Shown here piece by piece: positions 1-8,430 of a stretch of DNA of 64,000 bases. Location of the stretch: positions 2,543,001 to 2,607,000 of the forward strand of contig NZ_CP033367.1 of the NCBI RefSeq assembly GCF_013170845.1, in the 5' to 3' direction. Origin of the DNA: Mesorhizobium loti R88b. GTDB taxonomy: Bacteria; Pseudomonadota; Alphaproteobacteria; Rhizobiales; Rhizobiaceae. Positions within the stretch are counted from its first letter, which is position 1, and the number at the start of each line of letters is the position of its first letter. Made by a program: the position numbers and the translations under genes. A model generated the notes under the pieces. That model had not been told where the DNA came from, ran no database searches, and saw nothing but the letters and a program-made list of their open reading frames with translations.

Positions 1-286
1 TTTCTACAACTCACCACTCGATTATCTGCCCGGCATCGTCGACCAGAAACTGCTGGCCCGGCTGAAGACGCTGAGGCTGATCTTCTGCTGCGGGCAGGGC
101 GCCTGGGAAGAACGCATGCTGGTCGAGACGCGCAGGCTGGAACAGATCCTGCGCGACAAGTCGATTCCCGCCTGGGTCGATTATTGGGGCGGCGACGTCA
201 GCCATGACTGGCCATGGTGGCACAAGCAACTGGTCTATTTCTTCGGCCGCTGGCTGGATGACGATTTGATGCACAGATTAGACTGA
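1..286 (+). CDS. C-terminal part of a predicted esterase (truncated at window edge)
   Basis: An open frame enters from the left edge at base 2 and ends in TGA at 284-286. The roughly 94 visible residues include a GQGAWEE stretch and end with SHDWPWWHKQLVYFFGRWL. An HDWPWW motif near the C-terminus carries the catalytic histidine in a family of uncharacterised bacterial esterases with an alpha/beta-hydrolase fold (COG4947-like). The N-terminus and nucleophile serine lie outside the window, so the catalytic set cannot be checked. The stop overlaps the next ATG by one base, suggesting co-translation with the NTF2-like gene. Confidence 0.7.
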   Translation, partial: FYNSPLDYLPGIVDQKLLARLKTLRLIFCCGQGAWEERMLVETRRLEQILRDKSIPAWVDYWGGDVSHDWPWWHKQLVYFFGRWLDDDLMHRLD

Positions 287-600
287 TGACGACACCCGAA
301 CCTATCCGTCGCTTTGTCGAGGCCACCAACGAAGGCGACACGGAAGCCTTTCTTGGCACCTTTGCCGACGACGCTTCCTTGACCGACTGGGGGCGGTCTT
401 TCCAGGGCCGCGACGAGATCGCGCGCTGGAACCAGTCGGACAACATCGGCGTGAGGTCCCATCTCAGCATCGTCAGCGTCACGCCGGCGGACGGCAATTA
501 TCGCGTCCGTATCGCCGTCAAAGGCAAGGGCTTCAATGGCGAGGGCGACATGACTTTCACGCTGGATGGCGACCACATAGCGAGCCTCGTCATCACCTGA
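286..600 (+). CDS. NTF2-like / SnoaL-type small protein
   Basis: This 104-residue protein starts with a helix (PIRRFVEATNEGDTEAFLGTF) followed by the DDASLTDWGRSFQGRDEIARW segment typical of the SnoaL/NTF2-like cone fold, then alternating strands. Such proteins are small ligand-binding or isomerase-like domains with very varied roles, so no substrate can be assigned. The ATG overlaps the stop of the upstream esterase (TGATG), which points to translational coupling. It converges with the MFS gene on the other strand, with only two bases between the stops. There is no signal peptide. Confidence 0.75.
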   Translation: MTTPEPIRRFVEATNEGDTEAFLGTFADDASLTDWGRSFQGRDEIARWNQSDNIGVRSHLSIVSVTPADGNYRVRIAVKGKGFNGEGDMTFTLDGDHIASLVIT

Positions 601-602
601 CA

Positions 603-2135
603 TTAGCCTTCCTGGCCGGCCGGCAGCGGGACGGCCTCGTGTTCCGACGCCGATCCGCGACGCAGGCCGAGGAAGACGACAAGGGCGGTGACGACGGTGA
701 TTGCCGCCAGTACGATCAACAGGCTGTCGAACGCTGTTTCGTAGGCTTGGACCAGAACCATGGCGCTGGCCGTCGGCAGATGTTGTGCCGTTTCAGCGAC
801 ATTGCCGGTCACCAGCAGCTGCGCCGCTGCGGTCGCATCCCTGAAGGACGCTCCTTGAGCGGAGAGCTGTGCTGCGGTGAAGCCTGACAGGGTTGCCATG
901 ACGATTGCCACCGCCACACCCTCGCAAGCGACACGGGTGGTGTTGAAGATGCCGACCGCCATGCCGGCGCGCTCCCTTGGCACGACGCTGACGGCAAGCC
1001 CGTCCATCAATCCCCAGGGCAAAGCGATGCCGATACCGATCAGCACCAGCGGAGCGACCAGTGCGATGGCGACGGGTGGTGTCAGGCTCAGCCAGACGAG
1101 GCCGCCGGCGGCGATGAGCAGGCCCGCGCCGCAGATCATGGCCGGAGCGATCCAGCGCGCCAGCTGGCCGGCAAGCAGAGGCAGGATCAGCAGCGGCCCT
1201 GACAGGCAGATCATCAATTGCCCGGCCTTGATCTCGCTCATCCCTTCGATGCCGATGAAGCGGATCGGTAAAAGCACCAGCAGGACGACGAAGCCATAGG
1301 CGGGTGCCGCCGCCAGGAACTGGACGCCGACGAAGCGGGGAAAGCGAAACAGGGTGAGATCCAGCATCGGCCGGCACACGCGCCGCTCGACGATAACGAA
1401 CGCGGCGAAGAAGAGGGCGGCCGCCACGAGCAGGGCGATGACGAGGGGATCAGCCCAACCGCTCTGCGGCGCCTGCAAGACACCATAGGTCAGCAAGGCC
1501 AGTGCGCTCGTGAAAGTGCCGGCACCCGCCCAGTCGAGGCCGGTCGCATCCGGATCGCGCGATTCCGTGATGGTGCGCAGGCCGAGGCTTGCCGCGGCAA
1601 CCGCGAGCGCTGCGACCAGAACAAAGATCGAGCGCCAGCCGAATGCGGAGATGAGCAGGCCCGAGGCGATCGGGCCGAAGGCAAGGCCGGTGCCGAAACT
1701 GGTGCCGAGGAAGGAGAAAGCGCGCAGCCGCAGCGGTCCTTCGAATTCCTGGGCAAGGGCCGAGGCGTCGCCGGCGAAGGCGGCGGCCGCGCCGATGCCT
1801 TGCGCGGCCCTGCACATGTCGAACCAGACGATATCAGGCGCCAGCATGGCACCCAGTGAAGCCAGCACGTAGAGGCCGAGGCCCGCCAGGAAGAGCCGTT
1901 TGCGGCCATGGTTGTCGGCCAGCGCACCTGCCGCCATCAGGCTGGCGCCGAAGGTCAGCATGAAGGCGTTGGTCACCCAGTTGAGCGCGATCGGGCTGCC
2001 GCCGAGATCGGCCGCGATACGGGAGAGCGCGACGGCCGGACCGGTGAAGGTCAACGGCATCGTCATCGCGGCAAGGCATACGGACAAGAGCACGAGCCAT
2101 CTCTCGGCCGAGCCGGTTGTGGTCTTCAAGGTCAT
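603..2135 (-). CDS. MFS transporter, DHA2 (EmrB/QacA-like) drug exporter
   Basis: A 510-residue, very hydrophobic protein with about 14 predicted membrane helices, the number usual for the DHA2 subfamily of proton-driven exporters. The loop between helices 2 and 3 has the MFS motif A form (GALADNHGRKRLF), and WRSIFVL near residue 168 fits the region after helix 5. It probably exports a hydrophobic toxic compound across the inner membrane. The start is supported by AGGAAA seven bases upstream. It is transcribed away from the LysR gene at 2282, a common regulator-target arrangement, so the LysR protein is the likely controller. Confidence 0.85.
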   Translation of the reverse strand: MTLKTTTGSAERWLVLLSVCLAAMTMPLTFTGPAVALSRIAADLGGSPIALNWVTNAFMLTFGASLMAAGALADNHGRKRLFLAGLGLYVLASLGAMLAPDIVWFDMCRAAQGIGAAAAFAGDASALAQEFEGPLRLRAFSFLGTSFGTGLAFGPIASGLLISAFGWRSIFVLVAALAVAAASLGLRTITESRDPDATGLDWAGAGTFTSALALLTYGVLQAPQSGWADPLVIALLVAAALFFAAFVIVERRVCRPMLDLTLFRFPRFVGVQFLAAAPAYGFVVLLVLLPIRFIGIEGMSEIKAGQLMICLSGPLLILPLLAGQLARWIAPAMICGAGLLIAAGGLVWLSLTPPVAIALVAPLVLIGIGIALPWGLMDGLAVSVVPRERAGMAVGIFNTTRVACEGVAVAIVMATLSGFTAAQLSAQGASFRDATAAAQLLVTGNVAETAQHLPTASAMVLVQAYETAFDSLLIVLAAITVVTALVVFLGLRRGSASEHEAVPLPAGQEG

Positions 2136-2236
2136 GGATTTTCCTATCTGAAGCAGTATCGGCCGGCATGCCGCCTGGATCGCGACGCCGGCTGTAACGA
2201 CAAGATAGGTCGGCGGCTTTTCCGGAAAAATAGTGC

Positions 2237-2252
2237 TATATCTCCTGATATA
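2237..2252. promoter_or_regulatory. Candidate LysR operator between the MFS and LysR genes
   Basis: A perfect inverted repeat, TATATC-TCCT-GATATA, lies 30 bases before the LysR start in the 146-base divergent intergenic region. LysR-type regulators bind dyads built around T-N11-A, and this one fits that spacing. Assignment to this regulator is inferred from position only. Confidence 0.45.
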
Positions 2253-2281
2253 CCGGACTGAAACGCTCGAATGGACATGCG

Positions 2282-3169
2282 ATGGATCGTCTCAATGGTC
2301 TCCTGGCCTTCGCCCGCACCGCCGAGCTCGGCAGCTTCATGGCCGCCGGGCGGGCGCTCGGCATTTCCGCTTCCGCCGTGGGCAAGAGTGTCGCCAGGCT
2401 CGAGCAGGAGCTCGGCGTGCGGCTTCTGCAGCGCAGCACGCGACGCATCGGCCTGACCGAAGAGGGCAGGCTGTTCAACGAGCGGGTGCGGCGCATCCTC
2501 GACGACATCGACGACGCCGAGGCGATGCTGTCGCGAACGCGGGAAACGCCGCACGGCCGGCTGCGCGTCTCGACCCCGATCGTCACCTACCATCTGCTTT
2601 TGCCGGTGCTGTCGGAGTTCATGGAGCGCTATCCCGAGATCGAGCTCGACATCGATTTCAACGATCGCATCGTCGACGTCATTGAAGAGGGCATCGACGT
2701 TGCAATTCGAAGTGGCGAGCTGGCCAATTCACGCCTGGTATCGAGACCGGTTGCGCCCTTTCGCATGCTTTTGTGCGCCGCACCGTCCTATCTCGACCGC
2801 CATGGCACTCCCGGCGTGCCTGCGGATCTCATCAGGCATTTCGGCATAAACTTCCGCTTTCTCAACAGCGGCAGGCTGCTGGAGTGGCCGTTCATGACCG
2901 GAAGCGCCGAACCACAGATCCGCTCGATGCTGACCTGCAACAACATGGAAGCGTTGAAGGGAGCCACGATCGCCGGCCTCGGTATCGCTTGCATGCCCGA
3001 TTTCCTGGTGCGCGAAGCGCTGCACGAGCGAAAGCTGCGCCTCGTGCTGGACGATCATGTCGACGGCCGCGGCCAGTTCCGGATGCTGTGGCCCTCCAAT
3101 CGCCACTTGTCGCCAAAGGTGCGCGTCTTCGTCGATTTCCTTCCCGAACGCCTTGCCGCACCACGATAA
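2282..3169 (+). CDS. LysR-family transcriptional regulator
   Basis: A 295-residue protein with the LysR layout: an N-terminal winged helix-turn-helix (MDRLNGLLAFARTAELGSF to about residue 60, with SASAVGKSVARLEQELGVRL as recognition region), a linker helix, and an effector-binding domain from about residue 90 (GRLRVSTPIVTYHLLLPVL). It resembles the group of LysR proteins that act on exporters or oxidoreductases next door. It is divergent from the DHA2 exporter gene, so regulation of that gene is likely. The effector is unknown. Confidence 0.88.
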   Translation: MDRLNGLLAFARTAELGSFMAAGRALGISASAVGKSVARLEQELGVRLLQRSTRRIGLTEEGRLFNERVRRILDDIDDAEAMLSRTRETPHGRLRVSTPIVTYHLLLPVLSEFMERYPEIELDIDFNDRIVDVIEEGIDVAIRSGELANSRLVSRPVAPFRMLLCAAPSYLDRHGTPGVPADLIRHFGINFRFLNSGRLLEWPFMTGSAEPQIRSMLTCNNMEALKGATIAGLGIACMPDFLVREALHERKLRLVLDDHVDGRGQFRMLWPSNRHLSPKVRVFVDFLPERLAAPR

Positions 3170-3171
3170 GC

Positions 3172-3263
3172 CGGCCAGCGGTTGCGGCCTCCGGCCGGCC
3201 AGGGTGCCACGGCCTCCGGCCAGCCAGGGTCACGGCCTTCGGCCGGCCAGGGGTCACGGCCTT
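3172..3263. repeat. GC-rich tandem-like repeat block
   Basis: Between the LysR stop and the marR promoter there are three to four imperfect copies of a unit of about 25-27 bases built from GGCCGGCCAGGG(T)CACGGCCTCC. Copies differ by single bases and small indels. The block is not open in a convincing frame and has several GGCC palindromes, so it could form hairpins in the lysR 3' end. I see no gene in it. Confidence 0.6.
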
Positions 3264-3275
3264 GTGATTGCTGAA

Positions 3276-3307
3276 TGTGAAGCTAAACTTTGAAGTTTAC
3301 CTTCACA
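3276..3307. promoter_or_regulatory. 32-bp near-perfect palindrome, probable MarR operator
   Basis: The arms match at 30 of 32 positions: outer half-site TGTGAAG, then TAAACTT, mirrored as AAGTTTA and CTTCACA, with mismatches only at 3283/3300 and at the centre. It ends 17 bases before the marR ATG. MarR-family dimers bind palindromes overlapping their own promoters, so autoregulation of the operon is the natural reading. Confidence 0.7.
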
Positions 3308-3324
3308 TATGCTACAAGGCAGCC

Positions 3325-3786
3325 ATGAAGGATCAAGCGCCTCCGCAGAACGACCCCGAAACTATGCGTGCGATGGCTTTGGCGGCCGAGCTTCGGGTTG
3401 TCGCCGGCAGGCTGATCCGGCGCCTGCGTGAACAGGCTGATGATGGCGACCTCACCACGTCGCAGAAGTCGGTGGTGCTGCATCTTGACCGGGAGGGGCC
3501 GGCGACGGTGACAACGCTGGCGCGTGGCCTGGATATGCGCCCGCAATCGATGGGCGCCATTGTTTCAGCGCTGCAAGTGGCGGGTCTGGTGGAAGGTGCG
3601 CCGGATCCGGCCGACGGCCGGCAGACCATCCTGTCGCTCACATCAGCCTGCCGGGACATGATCGCGGCCGGGCGAGCTGCCCGACAGGATTGGTTGTTCC
3701 GCGCCATCCAGACGAAGCTTGATCGGGAGGAGCAGGGACAACTCGCAGGCGCCATCGAATTGTTGAAACGGCTCGCCGACTTCTGA
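3325..3786 (+). CDS. MarR-family transcriptional regulator
   Basis: A 153-residue protein with the MarR winged-helix core: LTTSQKSVVLHLDREGP, then ATVTTLARGLDMRPQSMGAI as helix-turn-helix, and a wing with DPADGRQTILSLT, the usual DxRxxxxxLT wing motif. I chose the ATG at 3325 over an upstream TTG at 3268 because the TTG frame would run through the palindromic operator. It heads an operon with an isochorismatase-like hydrolase, a small membrane protein and an MFS exporter, so it probably senses a small aromatic or toxic compound and represses export. Confidence 0.87.
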   Translation: MKDQAPPQNDPETMRAMALAAELRVVAGRLIRRLREQADDGDLTTSQKSVVLHLDREGPATVTTLARGLDMRPQSMGAIVSALQVAGLVEGAPDPADGRQTILSLTSACRDMIAAGRAARQDWLFRAIQTKLDREEQGQLAGAIELLKRLADF

Positions 3787-3833
3787 CCCTTCAATATCCG
3801 CGCCGCCCTTCGATCGCCGAAAGGAAACGTATA

Positions 3834-4397
3834 ATGGCAGTCACCGCGCTTGACTCGAAGACGGCACTCGTCGTCATCGACCTGCAAAAGGGCATTGTTT
3901 CGCTGCCCAGTGTCCATCCGATCGGCGACATCGTGCAGCGGGCCAGCGCGCTCGCCGATGCGTTCCGCGGCCGCGGCTTGCCGGTCGTCCTCGTCAACGT
4001 TGCCGGTGCGCCTCCGGGCCGCACGGAGCAGGCGCCTCGCGTGCGGGAATTTCCCGCCGGCTGGGCTGATCTTCTGCCCGAATTGAAGCAGCAGCCAGGG
4101 GACCACATCGTCACCAAACGCACGGTGGACGCCTTCGTCAATACCGATCTCGAAGCCTGGCTGAAAGGCGAAGGCGTCACCCAGGTGGTGATCGCCGGCG
4201 TCTCAACTTGCATGGGCGTCGAAGCGACAGCCCGCCATGCCCGCGATCTCGGGTTCAACGTTACGCTGGCGCTGGATGCCATGACCGATATGAACCTCGA
4301 TGCCCACACCCACAGCATCGCCCATATTTTCCCGCGGTTGGGCGAAAGCGGCACGACGCGGGAGATCATCGATCTGCTCGAAAACAGGAGCGCCTGA
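3834..4397 (+). CDS. Isochorismatase-family cysteine hydrolase
   Basis: A 187-residue protein with the family triad visible: Asp in VVIDLQKGI (about residue 16), Lys in TKRTVDAF (about 100) and Cys in VSTCMGVEAT (about 130). These enzymes hydrolyse isochorismate, nicotinamide or related amides; members next to MarR regulators and exporters are usually uncharacterised. AAGGAAA 7 bases upstream supports the start. The next gene begins one base after its stop. An enterobactin-type isochorismatase role is unlikely since no siderophore genes are adjacent. Confidence 0.82.
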   Translation: MAVTALDSKTALVVIDLQKGIVSLPSVHPIGDIVQRASALADAFRGRGLPVVLVNVAGAPPGRTEQAPRVREFPAGWADLLPELKQQPGDHIVTKRTVDAFVNTDLEAWLKGEGVTQVVIAGVSTCMGVEATARHARDLGFNVTLALDAMTDMNLDAHTHSIAHIFPRLGESGTTREIIDLLENRSA

Positions 4398-4398
4398 C

Positions 4399-4728
4399 AT
4401 GCAATGGCTCGACTATGTGTCCTATCTATTCGGTGGCGCCGTACTGGCGAACGCCGTGCCGCATTTCGTCAGCGGCGTGATGGGGCGGCCTTTTCAAAGC
4501 CCCTTCGCCAAGCCGCGCGGCCAGGGGCAATCCTCCTCGACCGTGAACGTTCTGTGGGGATTTCTGAACCTGGCGATCGGCTATCTCCTGGTGCTCCGTG
4601 TTGGCGATTTCGACGTGCGATCCACGGCTGACGTCGTCTCGCTGGGGCTGGGCACCCTCCTCATGGGGGTGGCGATGGCACGCATGTTCGGCCGCTTCAA
4701 CGGCGGCAACTTTCCGGTCGATGGATGA
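4399..4728 (+). CDS. Small membrane protein of unknown function
   Basis: A 109-residue protein with three likely membrane segments (YLFGGAVLANAVPHFVSGVM, LWGFLNLAIGYLLVL and VVSLGLGTLLMGVAMA). I do not recognise a characterised family. It sits tightly between the hydrolase (one-base gap) and the MFS gene (ATGA overlap), so it is almost certainly translated and may assist the exporter or the hydrolase. Confidence 0.75.
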   Translation: MQWLDYVSYLFGGAVLANAVPHFVSGVMGRPFQSPFAKPRGQGQSSSTVNVLWGFLNLAIGYLLVLRVGDFDVRSTADVVSLGLGTLLMGVAMARMFGRFNGGNFPVDG

Positions 4729-6005
4729 GCGGCCCGGCAAAAGGCACGTTCCGGTCACTGGCTAATTTCAACTACCGAATCTGGGCCGGCGGCGCGATCG
4801 TGTCCAATGTCGGAACCTGGATGCAGCGCACCGCGCAGGATTGGTTGGTGCTGACCCAAATGACCCACAACAACGCCACCGCCATGGGCGTGGTGATGGC
4901 GCTGCAATTCGCGCCGCAGATCCTTTTGCTGCCATGGACGGGTTTTGCCGCTGATCATCTCGATCGGCGCAAGCTGCTACTCGCCACCCAAGCCACCATG
5001 GGCCTGCTTGCGCTCGGCCTCGGCCTGCTCACCGTCGCGGGGCTCGTGCAGTTGTGGCACGTCTATGTGTTCGCCTTCCTGCTTGGCTGCACGACCGCGT
5101 TCGATTCGCCGACGCGCCAGACATTCGTCTCGGATCTTGTCGGTGAGAAAGACCTGTCGAACGCGGTGGCGCTGAATTCCACCTCATTCAATGTCGCGCG
5201 CATGATCGGGCCTGCTGTCGCCGGCGTCCTCATCGCTTCCGTCGGTTCCGGCTGGGTCTTCCTGATCAACGCCGCGTCGTTTGCCGCCGTCCTTGCCTCG
5301 CTTGGCTTGCTGCGTGTCGGTGATCTCCACCTGAAAGACAAGGCACAGCGCAGCCCCGGGAGCCTTGCCGAGGGCTTTGCGTATGTGTGGAAGCGCCCCG
5401 ATCTCAAAGCCATCCTTCTGATGCTTTTCCTGATCGGCACGTTCGGGCTCAACTTTCCGATCTTTATCTCGACCATGTCCGTTTCCGTCTTTCACGCAGG
5501 CGCCAGCCAGTACGGGTTGTTGACGTCGACCATGGCGATCGGATCGGTCAGCGGCGCATTGTTGGCCGCTCGGCGCGAGCAGCCCCGCCTGGCGTTTCTT
5601 CTGGCCGGCGCCGCGATCTTTGGCGTCGGCTTTGGCCTGGCCGTGATCATGCCCAATTACTGGCTGTTCGGCCTCGCACTCGTCGTCATCGGCGTCTCGG
5701 CGCAGACGATGACAACCTCGACGATCAGTCTGGTACAGCTGTCCACCGACGCTGCCATGCGTGGGCGCGTGATGGCGATTGTGCTGGCCATAACGCTTGG
5801 CGGCACTGCTCTCGGCGCACCGGTGATCGGCTGGGTGGCCGATGATGTCGGCCCACGCTGGGCACTTGGCGTGGCCGCCATTGCCGGCTTTGCCGCAGCG
5901 ATCGTTGGGGTTCGCTATCTCGCGACGTATCGCCACTTGCGTTTGCGGATTGAGGCAGGCCGTCTCCGCTTCGATCTCGATGATGGCAAAGTCGAGTCAG
6001 CATAA
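4725..6005 (+). CDS. MFS transporter (EntS/MFS_3-like exporter)
   Basis: A 426-residue protein with about 12 membrane helices. It has the opening typical of the EntS/MFS_3 group (NYRIWAGGAIVSNVGTWMQR), motif A as DHLDRRKLLLA and the DSPTRQTFVSDLV loop near residue 125. Family members export small molecules such as siderophores or antibiotics. The start overlaps the previous stop (ATGA), making it the last gene of the MarR operon. The C-terminal 30 residues are charged and cytoplasmic. Confidence 0.87.
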   Translation: MSGPAKGTFRSLANFNYRIWAGGAIVSNVGTWMQRTAQDWLVLTQMTHNNATAMGVVMALQFAPQILLLPWTGFAADHLDRRKLLLATQATMGLLALGLGLLTVAGLVQLWHVYVFAFLLGCTTAFDSPTRQTFVSDLVGEKDLSNAVALNSTSFNVARMIGPAVAGVLIASVGSGWVFLINAASFAAVLASLGLLRVGDLHLKDKAQRSPGSLAEGFAYVWKRPDLKAILLMLFLIGTFGLNFPIFISTMSVSVFHAGASQYGLLTSTMAIGSVSGALLAARREQPRLAFLLAGAAIFGVGFGLAVIMPNYWLFGLALVVIGVSAQTMTTSTISLVQLSTDAAMRGRVMAIVLAITLGGTALGAPVIGWVADDVGPRWALGVAAIAGFAAAIVGVRYLATYRHLRLRIEAGRLRFDLDDGKVESA

Positions 6006-6016
6006 GCCGGACAGCC

Positions 6017-6035
6017 TTTTCCGACGTTCGGAAAA
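6017..6035. promoter_or_regulatory. Perfect 8-bp inverted repeat ahead of the siderophore-interacting gene
   Basis: TTTTCCGA-CGT-TCGGAAAA is a perfect inverted repeat just upstream of the RirA-like box. It lacks a trailing T-run on the plus strand, so it is a poor terminator for the MFS gene; it may be an operator. Confidence 0.35.
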
Positions 6036-6039
6036 AATA

Positions 6040-6054
6040 TGATTAATGTAGTCA
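6040..6054. promoter_or_regulatory. RirA-like iron-responsive operator (TGA-N9-TCA)
   Basis: TGATTAATGTAGTCA fits exactly the TGA-N9-TCA iron-responsive operator bound by RirA in rhizobia. It is in the intergenic region 105 bases before the siderophore-interacting gene, the kind of target expected to be repressed under iron sufficiency. The motif is short, so the context carries most of the weight. Confidence 0.5.
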
Positions 6055-6158
6055 AGTTTCTTGTGGAAACCTCGGCGGCGCTGTGGCATGCCCGATGACG
6101 GCGACGCGGCCAGGATCTTTCGGTGGCTTCGTTTGAACGCTATCGAAGGATTTCAGCG

Positions 6159-7238
6159 ATGGACCAGTTGAGCGCGCAGACCCGCATCAGCGATGAGGCA
6201 ATCAGGTCGGCGATCGAGCGCCTGCGCGACGAGCACGGCGAATGCGAGGTCGAAACCGGCGCTGCCGATCGATGGGAGCTTCGTCTGTATTATGGGTCGT
6301 TGAGCGCCACGCTTGAGGGCGACGACATGCTGATCCGCGTTGCGGCAATAGATGAGACCTGCCTTTCCTACATGAAGATGACGGTTGCCGGCCATGTCGC
6401 GCAGCATCTCGGCACCAGCAGCGGATTGCGCTGGCAAGGCGATGGCGCGGATGCCGGCACACCGATCTTCTTCCGCGAGATCACGGTGATGTGGTCGAGG
6501 CGGATTTCACCGCACATGCAGCGCCTGCGCTTCGCCGGCACGGACCTCGACCGTTTCATCCATGGCGGCCTGCACATGCGGCTGCTGTTGCCGCCGCGTG
6601 GCCGGCGGCCGGTCTGGCCGTCTATGGGCGTTGACGGCCTGCTGGTCTGGCCTGCCGGCGAGGACGCGCTCACCGTGCGGGTCTACACGATCCGGGCGAT
6701 AGACGCCGCAAGCGGCTGGCTCGATGTCGATTTCGTGCTGCATCCCGGCCAGGATACGCCGGCCGCAATCTTCGCGCAGAATGCTCGGGCGGGAGATGTC
6801 ATCGGCATGATCGGACCCGGCGGCGGCGAGGCGCCGGAGGGGCGGATCCTGCTTCTCGTCGGCGACGATACGGCGCTGCCTGCCATCGGCAGGATCCTTG
6901 AGCACCTGCCGCAGTCAACCCGCGCCGAGGCACTCATCGAGGTCGATGGTCCGGATGACCGCATCGCGCTGCCGCAAGGCGGGAACATCGACATCACCTG
7001 GCTCTACCGGCATGGCCGCGAGGCCGGTACCGCCGGATTGCTACCAGCCGCCCTGCGAGAGCGCAGCCACGCTGCACTCGCGGATGGCCTCGTTGTCTGG
7101 GCCGGATGCGAGTTCGCCGACTTCCGCGAGATCCGCAAGATCGTCCGCAAGGAATGGGGCCTGCCACGCGACAAGCATCTGGTCACCGCCTATTGGCGCC
7201 GCGGCGCGCTAGGCGAGAACGGCGGCGGCGAGGAATAA
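6159..7238 (+). CDS. Siderophore-interacting protein (FAD-dependent ferric reductase) with N-terminal DUF2218-like domain
   Basis: A 359-residue protein. Residues 1-90 look like a DUF2218 domain; from about 105 follows a ViuB/SIP-type FAD domain (VMWSRRISPHMQRLRFAG) and from about 225 an NADPH-binding domain (LLLVGDDTALPAIGRILEHL and WAGCEFADFREIRKIVRKEW). Such enzymes reduce ferric iron bound to siderophores in the cytoplasm. The ATG at 6159 has AAGGA eight bases upstream, better than the GTG at 6123. A RirA-like box upstream fits iron control. No siderophore uptake genes are adjacent. Confidence 0.87.
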   Translation: MDQLSAQTRISDEAIRSAIERLRDEHGECEVETGAADRWELRLYYGSLSATLEGDDMLIRVAAIDETCLSYMKMTVAGHVAQHLGTSSGLRWQGDGADAGTPIFFREITVMWSRRISPHMQRLRFAGTDLDRFIHGGLHMRLLLPPRGRRPVWPSMGVDGLLVWPAGEDALTVRVYTIRAIDAASGWLDVDFVLHPGQDTPAAIFAQNARAGDVIGMIGPGGGEAPEGRILLLVGDDTALPAIGRILEHLPQSTRAEALIEVDGPDDRIALPQGGNIDITWLYRHGREAGTAGLLPAALRERSHAALADGLVVWAGCEFADFREIRKIVRKEWGLPRDKHLVTAYWRRGALGENGGGEE

Positions 7239-7262
7239 TGGCACCTAAGGCACTGACCCGTG

Positions 7263-8363
7263 TCAGTCCCTGATACTTCTCGCCACCAGCCGGGCGACGC
7301 TTGGGCCGACCAGCAGCACGATCAGGAAGCGCGCCGATTGCAGCGCCATGACGAAGGAGATGTCGACGTTCTGCGCCGCGGCGGCGATGATGGCGACACT
7401 GTCCATGCCGCCGGGGCTGGTTGCCAGATAGGCGGTCAGCGGGTCGATGCCGAGCAGATGGCTGATCAGGAAGGCGAGTCCGCCACAGAAGGCGATCAGC
7501 GCCACGATCGAGGCGACGATCTGCGGCAGTGCGCGCGTCGCATGGCGCAGGATCGGCCTGGTGAAATTCAGCCCGATCGACCAGCCTACCATGGCGTAGC
7601 TGACTGCCAGGAGCCAGGGCGGCAACTGCATCTCGACACCAAGGCCGAGATGGATGACAGCGCCGAAGATGAAGGTGCCGAGGAAGAAGGGCGAGGGCAG
7701 GCGGCACAGTCTGCCCGCCAGCCCGCCGACCAAGGCGATGCCGATGGTTGCGGCGAAAGCTTGCATGTCTATCGGCGGAAACCAGATGATGGGCGGGACT
7801 TCGATGCCTGATGTGTCGACCCACATCTTGGCGACGATGGCCGCCGTCATCGACACGAAGATGACACGCAGATACTGCATGAAGGCAACGAGCCGCTGGT
7901 CGGCGCCAAAGGCGCCGGCCATCAGCACCATGGCGGTGGCCGCACCCGGTGACGAGCCCCAGACGGCGGTGGTGCCGGGTAGGATGCGCCAGCGGCTGAT
8001 CAGCCAGCCGAGCAGGCTGGAGGCCGCGACGGTGGCGATCACCACGCCCAGGAACAGCGGCCATTCCCGGTAGAAGACGGGAAAGATGTCAGCCGAGATC
8101 GAGGCGGCGACGAGGCAGCCGACAATGGCCTGGGCGGAGCCGAATAGAAGGCGCGGCACCCGCACCGTGGCGCCGTTGGTGCCGGCGACGATCGCTGCCA
8201 GCATCGGTCCGATCAGCAGTGCCGCCGGCAAGGCGGCAAGTTCGAGCGCGCCGGCAAACAGGACCGAAATGGTGAGCAGGACCAGCCATTGCCAAGGCTT
8301 GTGCATCCGCGCCATACGCTCGGTGGCGGGCTGATCGGGGGGCTGCTGGGCCGAGGAATCCAT
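7263..8363 (-). CDS. AbrB-type membrane protein (PF05145-like)
   Basis: A 366-residue protein with about ten membrane helices and two similar halves, each containing a GAATAMVLMAGAFGADQR or GGMDSVAIIAAAAQN type segment. This is the family often labelled 'ammonia monooxygenase' or 'AbrB regulator'; it is a membrane protein, unrelated to DNA-binding AbrB, and its transport role is not settled. The start could also be the Met at 8315. It converges with the siderophore-interacting gene with 24 bases between the stops. Confidence 0.8.
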   Translation of the reverse strand: MDSSAQQPPDQPATERMARMHKPWQWLVLLTISVLFAGALELAALPAALLIGPMLAAIVAGTNGATVRVPRLLFGSAQAIVGCLVAASISADIFPVFYREWPLFLGVVIATVAASSLLGWLISRWRILPGTTAVWGSSPGAATAMVLMAGAFGADQRLVAFMQYLRVIFVSMTAAIVAKMWVDTSGIEVPPIIWFPPIDMQAFAATIGIALVGGLAGRLCRLPSPFFLGTFIFGAVIHLGLGVEMQLPPWLLAVSYAMVGWSIGLNFTRPILRHATRALPQIVASIVALIAFCGGLAFLISHLLGIDPLTAYLATSPGGMDSVAIIAAAAQNVDISFVMALQSARFLIVLLVGPSVARLVARSIRD

Positions 8364-8430
8364 CTTTCGGTCTTAGACGCGAAGCGGGGCGATGCGGACC
8401 CCGCCGCGCTGAAAAAGCTGCTCGCAGATA

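Noticed and set aside
3268..3324. Earlier TTG start for the MarR gene
   Set aside because: It would place the coding region across the 32-bp operator; the ATG at 3325 matches the usual MarR length.
6017..6035. Terminator for the MFS gene at 4725
   Set aside because: No T-run follows on the plus strand; treated as a possible operator.
7263..8363. Naming this protein a transcriptional regulator or ammonia monooxygenase
   Set aside because: The protein is a multi-helix membrane protein with no DNA-binding or copper-site features.
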